This document shows, one piece after another, positions 23,160 to 32,883 of a DNA stretch of 64,000 nucleotides. This DNA comes from Tetragonia tetragonoides (Eukaryota > Streptophyta > Magnoliopsida > Caryophyllales > Aizoaceae). A program made the position numbers and the translations under genes. Under the pieces are notes generated by a model. That model did not search any database and was not told the origin of the DNA. It was given only the letters and a program-made list of their open reading frames with translations. Each line of letters opens with the position of its first letter. The first letter of the stretch is position 1. The stretch spans positions 28,895,501 to 28,959,500 of the forward strand of contig CM076152.1 in the NCBI GenBank assembly GCA_038025085.1. The letters are read 5' to 3'.

Positions 23160-26100
23160 ATGGCTGTCGAATTCAGACTCCATATCTTACCCAACCAAAA
23201 ACTCACAAATTACGAACTCACCTATAAAAATCAACCCCACCAATCCAACCCCCACTCGAAACCCTTCCTCGACAAATGTCAGTGGTGTCGTACCCACGGT
23301 CACGTACTCTCCCAATGTTCCGAATTTCAAAAACTATTTCCGCACATCTCTGTCCCACCCCCACCTCGCTCAAATCGAGCACCCAACCCAACCTATTATT
23401 CCCCTCGTGCCCACGTCACACAAACCACTCAAACTTCACCCAAACCCCACGTGACTCCTTGAGAGTGGCGCGAGTCACCACATCACCAACGACCTATCCA
23501 ACCTTTCTCTTCATGCCCCATATGATGGAACCGATAAACTCATAATTGGTGATGGATCTGCACTCTCCATCTCTCGCATTGGCTCTTTCTCTCTCCCTAC
23601 TTCCTCTAGACTCTTGCACTTTCTCAACGTCTTATATGTACCCTCTGTCTCCCATAATATTTTATTTCCGTCTCTCAACTATGTGAAGATAATGATATTT
23701 GTGTTGCTTTCTTACGTTCCTTCTTCACTGTGAAGGAACTCCAAACCGACCACACTCTCCTCCACGGTCAACCTAAAGGTGGCATCTATGACTGGACCCC
23801 GCCATCTCCTCGCCTTTTCACAAGCACAACCACCAACTATCATGAATGGCACCACAAATTGGGACATCCAACACCACCCATTCTCCGTCAACTCCAAATA
23901 CAACTCTCACTTCCTATTTCAAAATTTGATAATTCCACTTTCTGCAATTCCTGCTTAATTAATAAAAGCAGTAAACTCCCATTTTCCCAATCCACCATTA
24001 GTTCTACTGCTCCTCTTGATATTATATTTAGTGATGTTTGGACATCCCCACTATATTCCCACGATAATTACAAGTATTATGTTATTTTTGTGGACCACTT
24101 CACAAAATACATGTGGTTTTACCCTCTAAAACAAAAATCCGACACATATTCCACCTTCACCCATTTCCGGACCTTAGTGGAAAAATACTTCAGCAAACCA
24201 ATCCTCCATCTATATTCCGACAATGGTGGCGAATATACAAAACTCACCCCTCACCTACTTGATAATGGTATCACCCATCTCACAACACCCCCTCACACCC
24301 CGGAACACAATGGCTATTCCGAACAGCGTCACCGTCACATCGTTGAAACCGGCCTTCCTTCTCTCACATGCTAAACTCCCATTAAAATTTTGGACTCATG
24401 CCTTTACCACCCCTACATACCTTATAAATTGTATGCCCACTCCAACTCTCAATCATATATCACCATGCACCAAACTTTTCAACCGACAACCCAACTACAC
24501 CAAATTGCGTTGCTTGGATGCCTATGTTATCCATGGCTCCGCCCCTACACCAACCACAAACTGCAAAATTGCTCAACACCTTGTGTTTTTATTGGTTATT
24601 CCTCAACCCAAAGTGCATATTATTGCCTTGATCCTGTCACACATCGTGTCTATGTGTCTCGCCACGTTCGATTTGTCGAGCACAATTTTCCCTATCCCGC
24701 ACTAACCTCGTCTACCAACACCACGGTCCCGTCATCCACCAATGACGAGTGGTGTACCCCTCCCATGTCTCACTCGTCACTTCTCCTCCTACCAACAAAC
24801 CCGACCCCTGTTCCAACCCCATCACTGTCACCCACCACCGAAACCACACCCGATCTCACAACATCCACTTTTGCTATTCTACCCACTGCACCAACTACTC
24901 CTGAATCACCCATTACCCCTCCATCTCCCACGCCACCCACCTCACCCACTTCCCCACCACCTCTTAACTCACCCATATCCCCACCACCGTAGAACCTTCT
25001 CCCTCTCCACCTACCTCTCCCTCTCCCTCACCTCCACCACCCCTCCACCCCGTCCCACTATAAGACTCCAAAACAACATCACCAAACCAAACCCCAAATA
25101 CCTCAATCACACCACCACCCACGACCCCACCTATGTCCCGACATCTGCAGCCGAAGCTATCCGCATCCCCCACTGGCGTCAGGCTATGCTTGATGAGGTT
25201 GACGCTCTCAACAGTAACCAAACATGGACTCTTGTCCCCCCTGACTCGGCTCTCAATGTCATTGGGTGTAAGTGGGTCTTCCGGATAAAATATAATCTGG
25301 ATGGATCTATTGAACGCTACAAAGCCCGCCTTGTTGCCAAAGGCTTTCACCAACGAGTTGGGCTTGATTACTCAGAAACATTTAGCCCAGTAGTCAAACC
25401 AACCACCGTTCGCCTTATGTTATCCCTTGCTGTCACATCCAACTGGTCTCTCCGGCAACTTGACATTAACAATGCCTTTCTACAAGGCAATATTTCTGAA
25501 ACCGTATTTATGTCTATACCCCCCGATTTTAAGGATCCCAACCAACCATCCTACATTTGTAGTCTCTCTAAGGCTATTTATGGTCTTAAACAAGCTCCTC
25601 GTGCCTGGTACACAGAACTTAAAACCTACCTTACCCAATTTGGTTTCCCAAATTCAGTTGCCGACCCTTCTCTATTCATCTATTCTCACAACAACAACCT
25701 TATGTATCTCCTTGTCTATGTTGATGATATAATCATCACTAGACCTTCCACCACATTCAGCAACTCCTTTATTACTACCCTATCTCACCGATTATCTCTC
25801 AAGGACTTAGGTTCCCTATCATACTTCCTTGGTATTGAGGTAGTACTCAACTCACTTGGTCTCCACCTGAATCAAACCAAATACATTCATGACCTCCTCA
25901 CCCGTCACAACATGCATCTTGCCAAACCTATGACCACACCCATGGTCTTCCGCCACTTACCCTCCACGACGGCCAACCTATACCTAATCCAAGTGACTAT
26001 CGTGCCATTGTAGGTAGTCTCCAATACCTATCTCTCACCCGCTCCGACATTGCCTTTTCCGTCAATAAACTATCCCAATTCATGCATTGTCCTCGTGATA

Positions 26101-26555
26101 CTCATTGGGTTGCTCTTAAACGTCTCCTTTGTTATCTCCAAGGCATATCTCATTATGGTCTCCAAATTTATCGCAACTCACATCTCACTCTTCATGCTTT
26201 CACATATGCTGATTGGGCAGGTGACAAAGATGATTACATTTTCACTACAGGGTATGTTATTTTCTTAGGTCGCAATGCCATTTCTTGGAGCTCCAAGAAG
26301 CAACGGGCCTTAGCTCGTTCCTCCACCAAAGCAGAGTTCTGTGTCGTGGCCACTACTACGGCTGAGGTAGTATGGCTCCAATCTCTCTTTTCGGAGATAG
26401 CAGTTGGTCCTACTTTCGTCCCGTCAATTTATTGTGACAACCTTGGTGCTACTCACTATGCAACTAATCCCGTGTTTCACTCTCGTATGAAGCATCTGAT
26501 ACTAGCTTTCCACTTTGTTCGGGAGTTAGTCCAAGCTGGCAATATTCGAGTTTAA
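23160..26555 (+). pseudogene. Copia gag-pol polyprotein remnant
   Basis: The 5' part holds a CCHC zinc knuckle, CQWCRTHGHVLSQC (about 23276-23320). The protease region (about 23459-23690) reads ESGASHHITN...YDGTDKLIIGDGSAL, where the catalytic Asp of D-S-G is Glu. Integrase (about 23838-24360) has HHKLGH, CNSC, DVW.SP, SDNGGEYT and PEHNGYSEQRHRHIVETG. Frameshifts follow near 24360-24560. The RT (about 25240-25860) is open: CKWVFRIKYNLDGSIERYKA, LDINNAFLQGN, SLSKAIYGLKQAPRAWY, LLVYVDDIII, YFLGIEV. After another shift, RNase H follows (26207-26555) with YADWAGD and SSTKAEF. The intact RT contrasts with the damaged gag, protease and integrase. The element needs proteins supplied in trans. Confidence 0.9.
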
Positions 26556-26661
26556 CACATCAACGGTAATGATCAGCTTGCGGATGTACCTACCATACCA
26601 CTCTCACGTGATCGATTCTGCCGACTTACTTCCAAGATTGGACTCTCCTACCGAACGTCCA

Positions 26662-26674
26662 ACTTGCGGGGGCG
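26662..26674 (+). other. Polypurine tract
   Basis: CTTGCGGGGGCG immediately before the right LTR; the G-rich run is the usual plus-strand priming site of copia elements. Confidence 0.6.
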
Positions 26675-26979
26675 TATTAGAGAATAATCAGAGTATCAAT
26701 CTTGTATATATCCCTTCATTATTTTCAGTTATTCTCTCCCTTGATCATAGCACTAGAATAATAAATCATAGTATTAGAATAATATCTGCTCCTTGATCAT
26801 AGCACTAGAATAATATATATTCCTTGATCATAGCACTAGAATAATATCAGCTCCTTGATCATAGTACTGGATTAGTTTAGTTGCCTTCTTTATAGATACT
26901 CTTTCCTCCATAGTTTGTATATAAATAGATGTATCTATCAATGTAATTCTTAAGCCTTCAATCAATCTCAACTCTTATA
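26675..26979 (+). repeat. Right LTR of the copia element
   Basis: 305 bp, the same length as the left LTR, with ten substitutions by direct comparison and no indel. Ends TATTAG...CTTATA, followed by the TSD GGAAC. Confidence 0.92.
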
Positions 26980-27575
26980 GGAACTTTGCTCACCAGCCCC
27001 ACTAGAGCTTTAGAATCTGACAGAAAGGTGGTCGAAATGCCTTCAAATACGGAAATTCTGGGTTGAGTCCCAACAGTAGCTATATGCAAAGCGGAAAATC
27101 GACTCTAGTTAACTTCTTTTGAAAAGGGATAATGGTACTTTGGACTGCAAATTTTGAATTAGTGATTTGGCTAACTGTAGGAAAAAAGCCCCAATTCCAA
27201 GCAAAACTTCCCTCGGGTTCAAAGGAAATTTGCTTTTTAAGGTTAAGTTTGCTCCAAATAAAACCATCAAATTGAGGCCATAATTCTACCATTGAGGCTT
27301 AAAGTGACCAGAGGGAATGCTGAATAAGGTTTGATGAAGGGATTTCATGGGGGAAGAGCAGATTAGGGGGGCTTATTGGTGTGCTTGGTGGCTGGGAGCT
27401 TGGTTTCTCGGGTGGCTCTTTAGGGGGTTTCTCTCTCCTTTTTTTTTTCTCTCTCTCATTCTCTCTCTTTAATGCTCCTTTAGTAGAGCTAAACTCTCTA
27501 TGGTTGATTATATTTTAATAATAGATACCACCTCATTATGTGTCCCACATGGAAAGAAAAGAAAAGATAAAACAA

Positions 27576-27685
<110 letters not shown>

Positions 27686-27692
27686 TGAGTTC

Positions 27693-30140
27693 ATTTCGTG
27701 TGGCCACGCCACGTGGGATGTCACACAAGCGCTTATAATCATGTGAGGGCAACACATGGGATGACACGCAGCGCCCAAATTCGTGTGGTGATGACACTAT
27801 GTCGCCACCTAAGCCACTCATCCAAGTGGGTCAATCATTAATGCGTGATCATAAATACAACATTACATAATTATTATAATATTATTCAAATTATAAAATT
27901 AAATAACTTTTGTTATGCAAATTTAAAAATTATAATTCTTACTCCATTGGAACAGGTACGGAAAATACTTCAAAATGTGATACATATGTACTATGTCCTA
28001 TAAAGTTGGGTTCTTTTCGTGTGAGGATGACAGGTGGGACGTCACATGGGAGTGATATGTTCGTGTGAAGATAACATATAGGTGCCACATCGGTATACGT
28101 ATAAAATCCAATTCGTGTGGGCATGATACATAGGACACCACATAGGAGGTGTAAATTCGTGTGACGATGGCACCTAAGTGTCATGTAAGCAAAGCTTGCC
28201 ACATAGCCTAACAACTCTTCATCCAAGTGTCACTCATGACTGACTCATCATAAGTTATAAGTATTACTTTGGATTTGAAAAAACCTTCAAAATGAGATAT
28301 ATATATATCCTATAAAAGTTGGGTCATTTCCATGCGGTAATGTCATGTAGGATGCTACATAAGAGGAAATGTTCGTGTGAAGATGACAAGTAGATGTCAC
28401 ATGTGCACAACTTGACCACATAGCTTAACAGATCAATCCAAGTGTCAGAAGTTCATTATTACTCGAATTTATTATTTGATTTATGTGCATATTATTTCAA
28501 ATTACAAAAAAAAATAAAATATATCTTTAGTTACATAAATCTAAAAGTAATAAATCATAGTTGATTAGATTGGTTTTGAAAAGGTTTGGTATAAATTAAT
28601 TGGATAAGACACTTAAGATATCCATATTTGTATTATATTAGTTGTAAATCACACTTGAATATTAGTAAGGAAAACATATATTCTAAACATTTAAATTTAA
28701 ATTGTAATAAATATTTTATATTTATAAGAAAAACGGAGTCATTTTTTCATATACAGATGCCATTTGGACGGACATTTTGTGTGGGGGATGAAACATGAAC
28801 TTCAACTCATCATCTACTCCAATGCTTTCTTAGCAAATTAATTAAGACTTTAATATAACACTTTGGACATACTTATGTAATATAAATGTCATGCAAACGA
28901 AAGTAAGATTCAAGTAACACTCCTTATTATAAGTTATTATGTTGAAATTTACGAACGTTGAACTACCTAGCACATTTGAGAAATAAATATTTAGGATCAA
29001 ATGCTTGATTATAACTTTAGAAAGTGGAAATTTTTTGCTCACCACTAATTGATTTTATTCAATTACCAAAAATCCAATTGCAATAAGAGAGTGATTTTTA
29101 ATTAGAGAGAGAATAATTAATCTTTTTTTTTTCTTTGGAAATTTTGAAGTAGGCTCAAATTATGTTCATAAATCAATCAATTTTTACATACATTCTATTT
29201 TAGATGTAGATCAATTTGATATTTAGAAGTAAATTATGAGGGAGATATGAAATTATACTATTATTTTTAAGAATTAGCATGCATCCTATGGATAAAATAT
29301 TTGCTAACATAAAATTAAATGTATTTCACAAATAATATTTATAATTTCAAAACATAAAATTTTAATGTCTTTATTAAATATATTAGTAAAAATATTTCTC
29401 TTTCTCTTTTCGAGTGTGCACGACATGCAAGACGCCACATACACTACAACATAACGAGTCAAAGAAGGCGACTTCCGTCGCCCTCTTTGATAAAAAAAAC
29501 TCGCCTCCTTAGTCTAAGAGGGCAACTTTACTCGCATTTCCAACCGCCCTGCTAGGCCCTCCTTATTAGCCTAACGGGGCGAACATTTGAGTGCCCCTCT
29601 TGTTTTAACTCAAAGGAGACGAGCAACATTGCCTCTTTGATAACCAAATCATTGCCTTAAAATAACCAAAGAAGGCGAAGATTCAGTGATTGCCCCGCTA
29701 GATCTAGAACAAAGAAGGCCAATGCCTGCGCGCCTAAGGAGGCGACTTGGGCCTCGCCTTCCTTGATTCGCCCCAAGTCGCCTCCTTTGCCTCATTTTGT
29801 TGTAGTGATAGAGGCCCAAAATCGTGTGACAGTGACACGAAGTTGCCATATTAGCAAAGCTTGCCACATAGCCTAACAACTCATCATCCAAGTATTTTCC
29901 CTTAATGCCTCAAAATTAGTTAACCTTATTACCTATTTACTAGCATATGTTTATATTAAAAAATAAAATAATTTTAGTTCTTTCAATGGAGATATATGTG
30001 ACATTTACAAGTTGGGTCCTTACCATGTAATGATAACATGTAAACGCCATATAAGAGGGAATGTTCGTGTAAATATGACACGTTGACGTCACATGTGCAA
30101 CTTTGCCACATATCTTAACAAATCATGATCCAAGTACCAA
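27693..30140 (+). repeat. Degenerate repeat modules (about five) with TCGTGTG..GATGACAC and CTTGCCACATAGCCTAACA
   Basis: Related modules lie at about 27693-27830, 27972-28235, 28290-28450, 29415-29895 (split by a CACTA element) and 29985-30140. Several start with TATA-rich DNA and AAGTTGGGTC, followed by a CGTGTG/GATGACA.GT.GGACGTCACAT stretch. Most end with CTTGCCACATAGCCTAACAACTC.TCATCCAAGT. AT-rich spacers between them also share blocks (AGTTACATAAATCTAAAA). No protein is encoded. They look like repeated pieces of one unknown element. From 28450 to 29410 I see only AT-rich DNA. Confidence 0.55.
29442..29807. mobile_element. CACTA (En/Spm) miniature element, 366 bp
   Basis: Terminal inverted repeats CACTACAACATAACGAGTC... 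and, reversed, CACTACAACAAAATGAGGC..., flanked by a 3-bp TSD ATA (29439-29441 and 29808-29810). These are the defining marks of the CACTA superfamily. The interior is rich in GGCGAC/GTCGCC blocks and encodes no transposase. Removing it restores one of the repeat modules described around it. Confidence 0.85.
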
Positions 30141-30490
30141 ATGATCAATATCACATGATTTTATTATATGATTTATTTTTTTATTATTTCAAAGTACAAA
30201 ATAAAATATTTTAAGTTACGTAACTCTAAAATATAAAAAATCTTACTTCATTAAATTATCTTTTTTAATTCTTTTGTGAAGTTTGAAGTATCCTCAAATT
30301 ATGTTCATAAATTAATCTTTTTTTTACAATTTTAGATGTAGATCAATTTAAAAGGGTATTTCATACAAAAATATTAAAATAGTCAAATATAGAATTAGTT
30401 GTGAGGAATACAAAAGACATGAGGTATCACCTACAAAATTATCTACATTTCCGAGAGATATTTACGAGTCCGTGCTTAACTAGTAACATG

Positions 30491-30680
30491 TATAAAATCA
30501 AAGGATTGACTAATCAAGCTAAAATCTAAGCACACAGTTCTTAACCTTTAGGCTAAGATCAAGTGTACTATGAATTTAATATTAGGTGCCTAATTGGTCC
30601 CCCAAAATCCAAAGGTTACCTTAAATCCTAATATACATTAGAAATATTCTTTTTTTGTTTTAAAAAAAAATAATCTAAAC
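30491..30680 (+). pseudogene. U2 snRNA-derived repeat, copy 4
   Basis: ACATGTATAAAATCA (30486-30500) matches the TATA region of the other U2-derived copies. TTCTTAACCTTTAGGCTAAGATCAAGTGTACTATG (30538-30572) follows the U2 5' end. Downstream CCAAAGGTTACCTTAAATCCTAATAT resembles copy 1. The upstream element is missing; CTAGT directly before AACATG suggests another break or insertion there. Confidence 0.55.
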
Positions 30681-30713
30681 CATATTAGAGGCACCTAACT
30701 CTCTCCCTGTGTA

Positions 30714-31021
30714 TAGCGCTGTTCACCGGTCCAGACCCGGATCGGACCAGACCACACGTGTCCGGTCTGAGACCGGACCGGACCGAATTGTGACCGGTCT
30801 TGGACCGGACCGGCCCGATTTTTCAAAAAAAAGCACATGAACGATTTTTAGCGTTTAGCATCAATTTGCCATCCGGTCCAAACCGGACCGATTTTTGGAC
30901 CGGACCGGAACAGAACCCGGTCTGACCGGTCTAAAAAGTAGAACCGATCTCGACCGGTTCGGTCTCATCCTGGTCGGTCCGGTCCAAAAATCCGATCTGG
31001 ACCGGAACATGAGCATGCCTA
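30714..31021. mobile_element. hAT-type MITE, 308 bp, packed with CCGG/CGGTCC motifs
   Basis: A perfect 8-bp TSD CCTGTGTA (30706-30713 and 31022-31029) flanks a non-coding element with TAGCGCTGTTCA at the left and, reversed, TAGGCATGCTCATGTTC at the right. The interior is crowded with GGACCGG, CCGGTCC and CCGGACC in both orientations, so it can fold back on itself. TSD length and TAG...CTA ends fit hAT. Confidence 0.75.
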
Positions 31022-31139
31022 CCTGTGTATGTGTAGGCCATTAGGTTGAATTTTTAGGGGGTGTTAGAAAAATGGGTTGTATCGTAAAAGAAATTTTTTT
31101 TAAAACACTTCATCAAAAAAAGAAAATTCACACAATTTC

Positions 31140-31415
31140 AGTAACGGAGGTACTATGCTGGTTGAAAAAACCCAACGTCATATATGACGCGGTGGCATAA
31201 TGGTAAATACTGTCAAACCCTACAATGTTAGTTTTTTCGAAAAACCGACGTCGAAGTGTAAAAATGTGAGAACCACACATACGACGTTGGTTGCTTGAAA
31301 AAACCGATGTTGTAACCCGCGTTATCGCGTCGGTTTTTCAAAAGAAATCAATGTGGCATGCCCATGTTTGGAGACACCCTATGAAGTCGGTTAAATCTGA
31401 AAACCGACTATGTAT
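31140..31415. repeat. Inverted GACGTCGGTTTTTC motifs
   Basis: Several imperfect copies of CCGACGTCG / GTTTTTTCGAAAAACCGACGTC / GCGTCGGTTTTTCAAAAG occur in both orientations, as in the subterminal regions of some CACTA elements. No clear CACTA ends were found, so the class is unassigned. Bases 31416-31680 are AT-rich with nothing recognised. Confidence 0.35.
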
Positions 31416-31908
31416 ATATAATCAATATATGTAGGGAAGGGTCACATACAAACCCCCCTTAGTATACAAACCATACAAACTAATCTCAAATCATATATTC
31501 ATTTTCAATAAAGCAGAAATTCATTGACATAGGCTTACAGATTCATAATAATCTAACCATAGCTTCATTACTTCTTTTTTTTTTTTTTACAAATTCATTA
31601 TTTAATGAATACAGATTCATTAACCTATAACTATAGATTGATTATAGAATAAAATGTAAATTCATCAAAACAATTAAACCTATTCCCCAAACACCACCTC
31701 AGACCGGCAGTCTAACCACCGCCACCCCCTTAGTCCGACCGTCTGACCACCGCCTCCACCTCCGTCCGACCACCATCACCACCTCAGCCCGGCCGTCCGA
31801 CCATTGCCACCACCTCTTTCGTCGTCGTCCCACCAGCAATGTCACTGCCGCCTCCCTCCCCCGATGCACCTATGATCAAAATGAAAGCAAAAAACTCGCC
31901 GGAGAAGC

Positions 31909-32241
31909 TTGAAGGTTGCCGCGAATTCCGACCACGGTTTAGTGGTCGGTGACCACACATCCGAGGTCCAAACCCTCGGATCTGTAGTCACCGGCCACTA
32001 CGAGGTGGTCGGTGAGCTGGTGGCGAAACAGGCAAAAATGGTGAGAAATGAGAGAGATGAGCGCCAAATGGAGGAGAAACAGGACTCGGAGATGCCGGAG
32101 AGAGAAAGAACGACGTCGGAGGAGTTGCTGAGAGAGGAGAGAGAAAGAGTGTCAGAGAACGCCGTCGGAGAACGTCGCCGGAGAACGCTGGAGAGAGGAG
32201 AGAGAGAATATCAGACTGCTGTAGAGAGGAGAGAGAAATAA
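31909..32241 (+). CDS. Unrecognised short reading frame, probably not a host gene
   Basis: A 110-codon frame follows a CCACC/GTCCGACC-rich tract (31690-31870). It encodes a charged, Arg/Glu-rich peptide without a domain I recognise; the C-terminal half is built from GAGAGA-type sequence and is low complexity. Codon use looks like translated repeat DNA. It may be part of a transposable element leader or noise. The following 32242-32695 are AT-rich without features. Confidence 0.15.
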   Translation: MKVAANSDHGLVVGDHTSEVQTLGSVVTGHYEVVGELVAKQAKMVRNERDERQMEEKQDSEMPERERTTSEELLREERERVSENAVGERRRRTLERGEREYQTAVERREK

Positions 32242-32883
32242 TTGTGAGGAGAGAGAAAGGCAACTGGCGAACAAATTCTGACAAAAATTAACTGGTATTA
32301 AACATTTAGGAGTCTCAACATCGTTATTATATAGGCTTCTTCTTTTTTTTTGAGTAAAATTATATAGGATTCTTGAGAGGTTAGAGTTGTACCAAATCTC
32401 CGTCAAACGTTTAAAATCAAATATACCATTTTCTACATGTCTCAAAAAATAATAAATTTTATATCATCAGATTCGCATTGAAAAGTATCTTGTAACTAGA
32501 TGCATTTACAATATGTATAAAAAAAACATATAAAATTGCATGTAAATTAGATTTCCATAGGAAAACCAAAAAAAAATCATTTTCCTTGTGCAAAGCTCTA
32601 GTGCAAATAATCATCAAAAAATCTCGAATCATTTCACTGGTCCTAATACGTGCCCCTCAACATTGATAATGGTTCTCAACAAAACTAAAAAAAAAGGGTG
32701 TTGCTATTTACCGCCCTAAAATTACTACCTACCGCTCTTAAAAATTACAATTTTGCCCTTCTTCACATTTTCACCCATCCTCTCCCTCTCTAACTCTCAC
32801 ATCAATTCTCCCTCTCTACCACCCACTCTCATACCCAACTTTCATCAACATTCACTCATTCGGTAAAGAAGCAACGGCCGCGG

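Larger units (their letters stand above)
22811..26979 (+). mobile_element. Ty1/copia retrotransposon nested in LINE-3
   Basis: A 4169-bp element with two 305-bp LTRs, a tRNA-iMet-type PBS, decayed gag-pol, and a perfect 5-bp TSD GGAAC (22806-22810 and 26980-26984). Pol order is protease, integrase, RT, RNase H, which defines the copia superfamily. By my count the LTRs differ at 10 of 305 positions, so the insertion is fairly recent. The region between PBS and the zinc knuckle is too short for a full gag capsid domain, so the copy is internally deleted and non-autonomous. Confidence 0.92.
16707..27509 (-). mobile_element. LINE-3, minus strand, full-length-sized, with nested insertions
   Basis: Bounded by an exact 17-bp direct repeat ATATTTTAATAATAGAT at 16690-16706 and 27510-27526. 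The 3' end carries a poly-A tail, seen as T's right after the left repeat. The 5' end near 27509 starts with a purine/pyrimidine-rich leader. Removing the nested copia element (22811-26984 with TSD) and the 835-bp DNA transposon leaves about 5.8 kb, the normal length of a complete plant L1. The part 21796-22805 plus 26985-27509 holds the 5' UTR and a decayed ORF1 region. I cannot recognise ORF1 motifs there, only fragments such as a WPQFDGFIWSKLNLKKQ stretch. Confidence 0.85.

Noticed and set aside
23712..25353. Minus-strand Gly/Val-rich frames in the copia element
   Set aside because: Mirror translations of Pro/Thr-rich plus-strand pol sequence.
27542..27552. GTCCCACATGG resembling a plant snRNA USE
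   Set aside because: One position off the consensus, and no TATA at 33 or 23 bp spacing; the following AT repeat would give a false TATA.
30461..30484. GTCCGTGCTTAACTAGT as a second Helitron end
   Set aside because: CTAGT is present but no hairpin precedes it.
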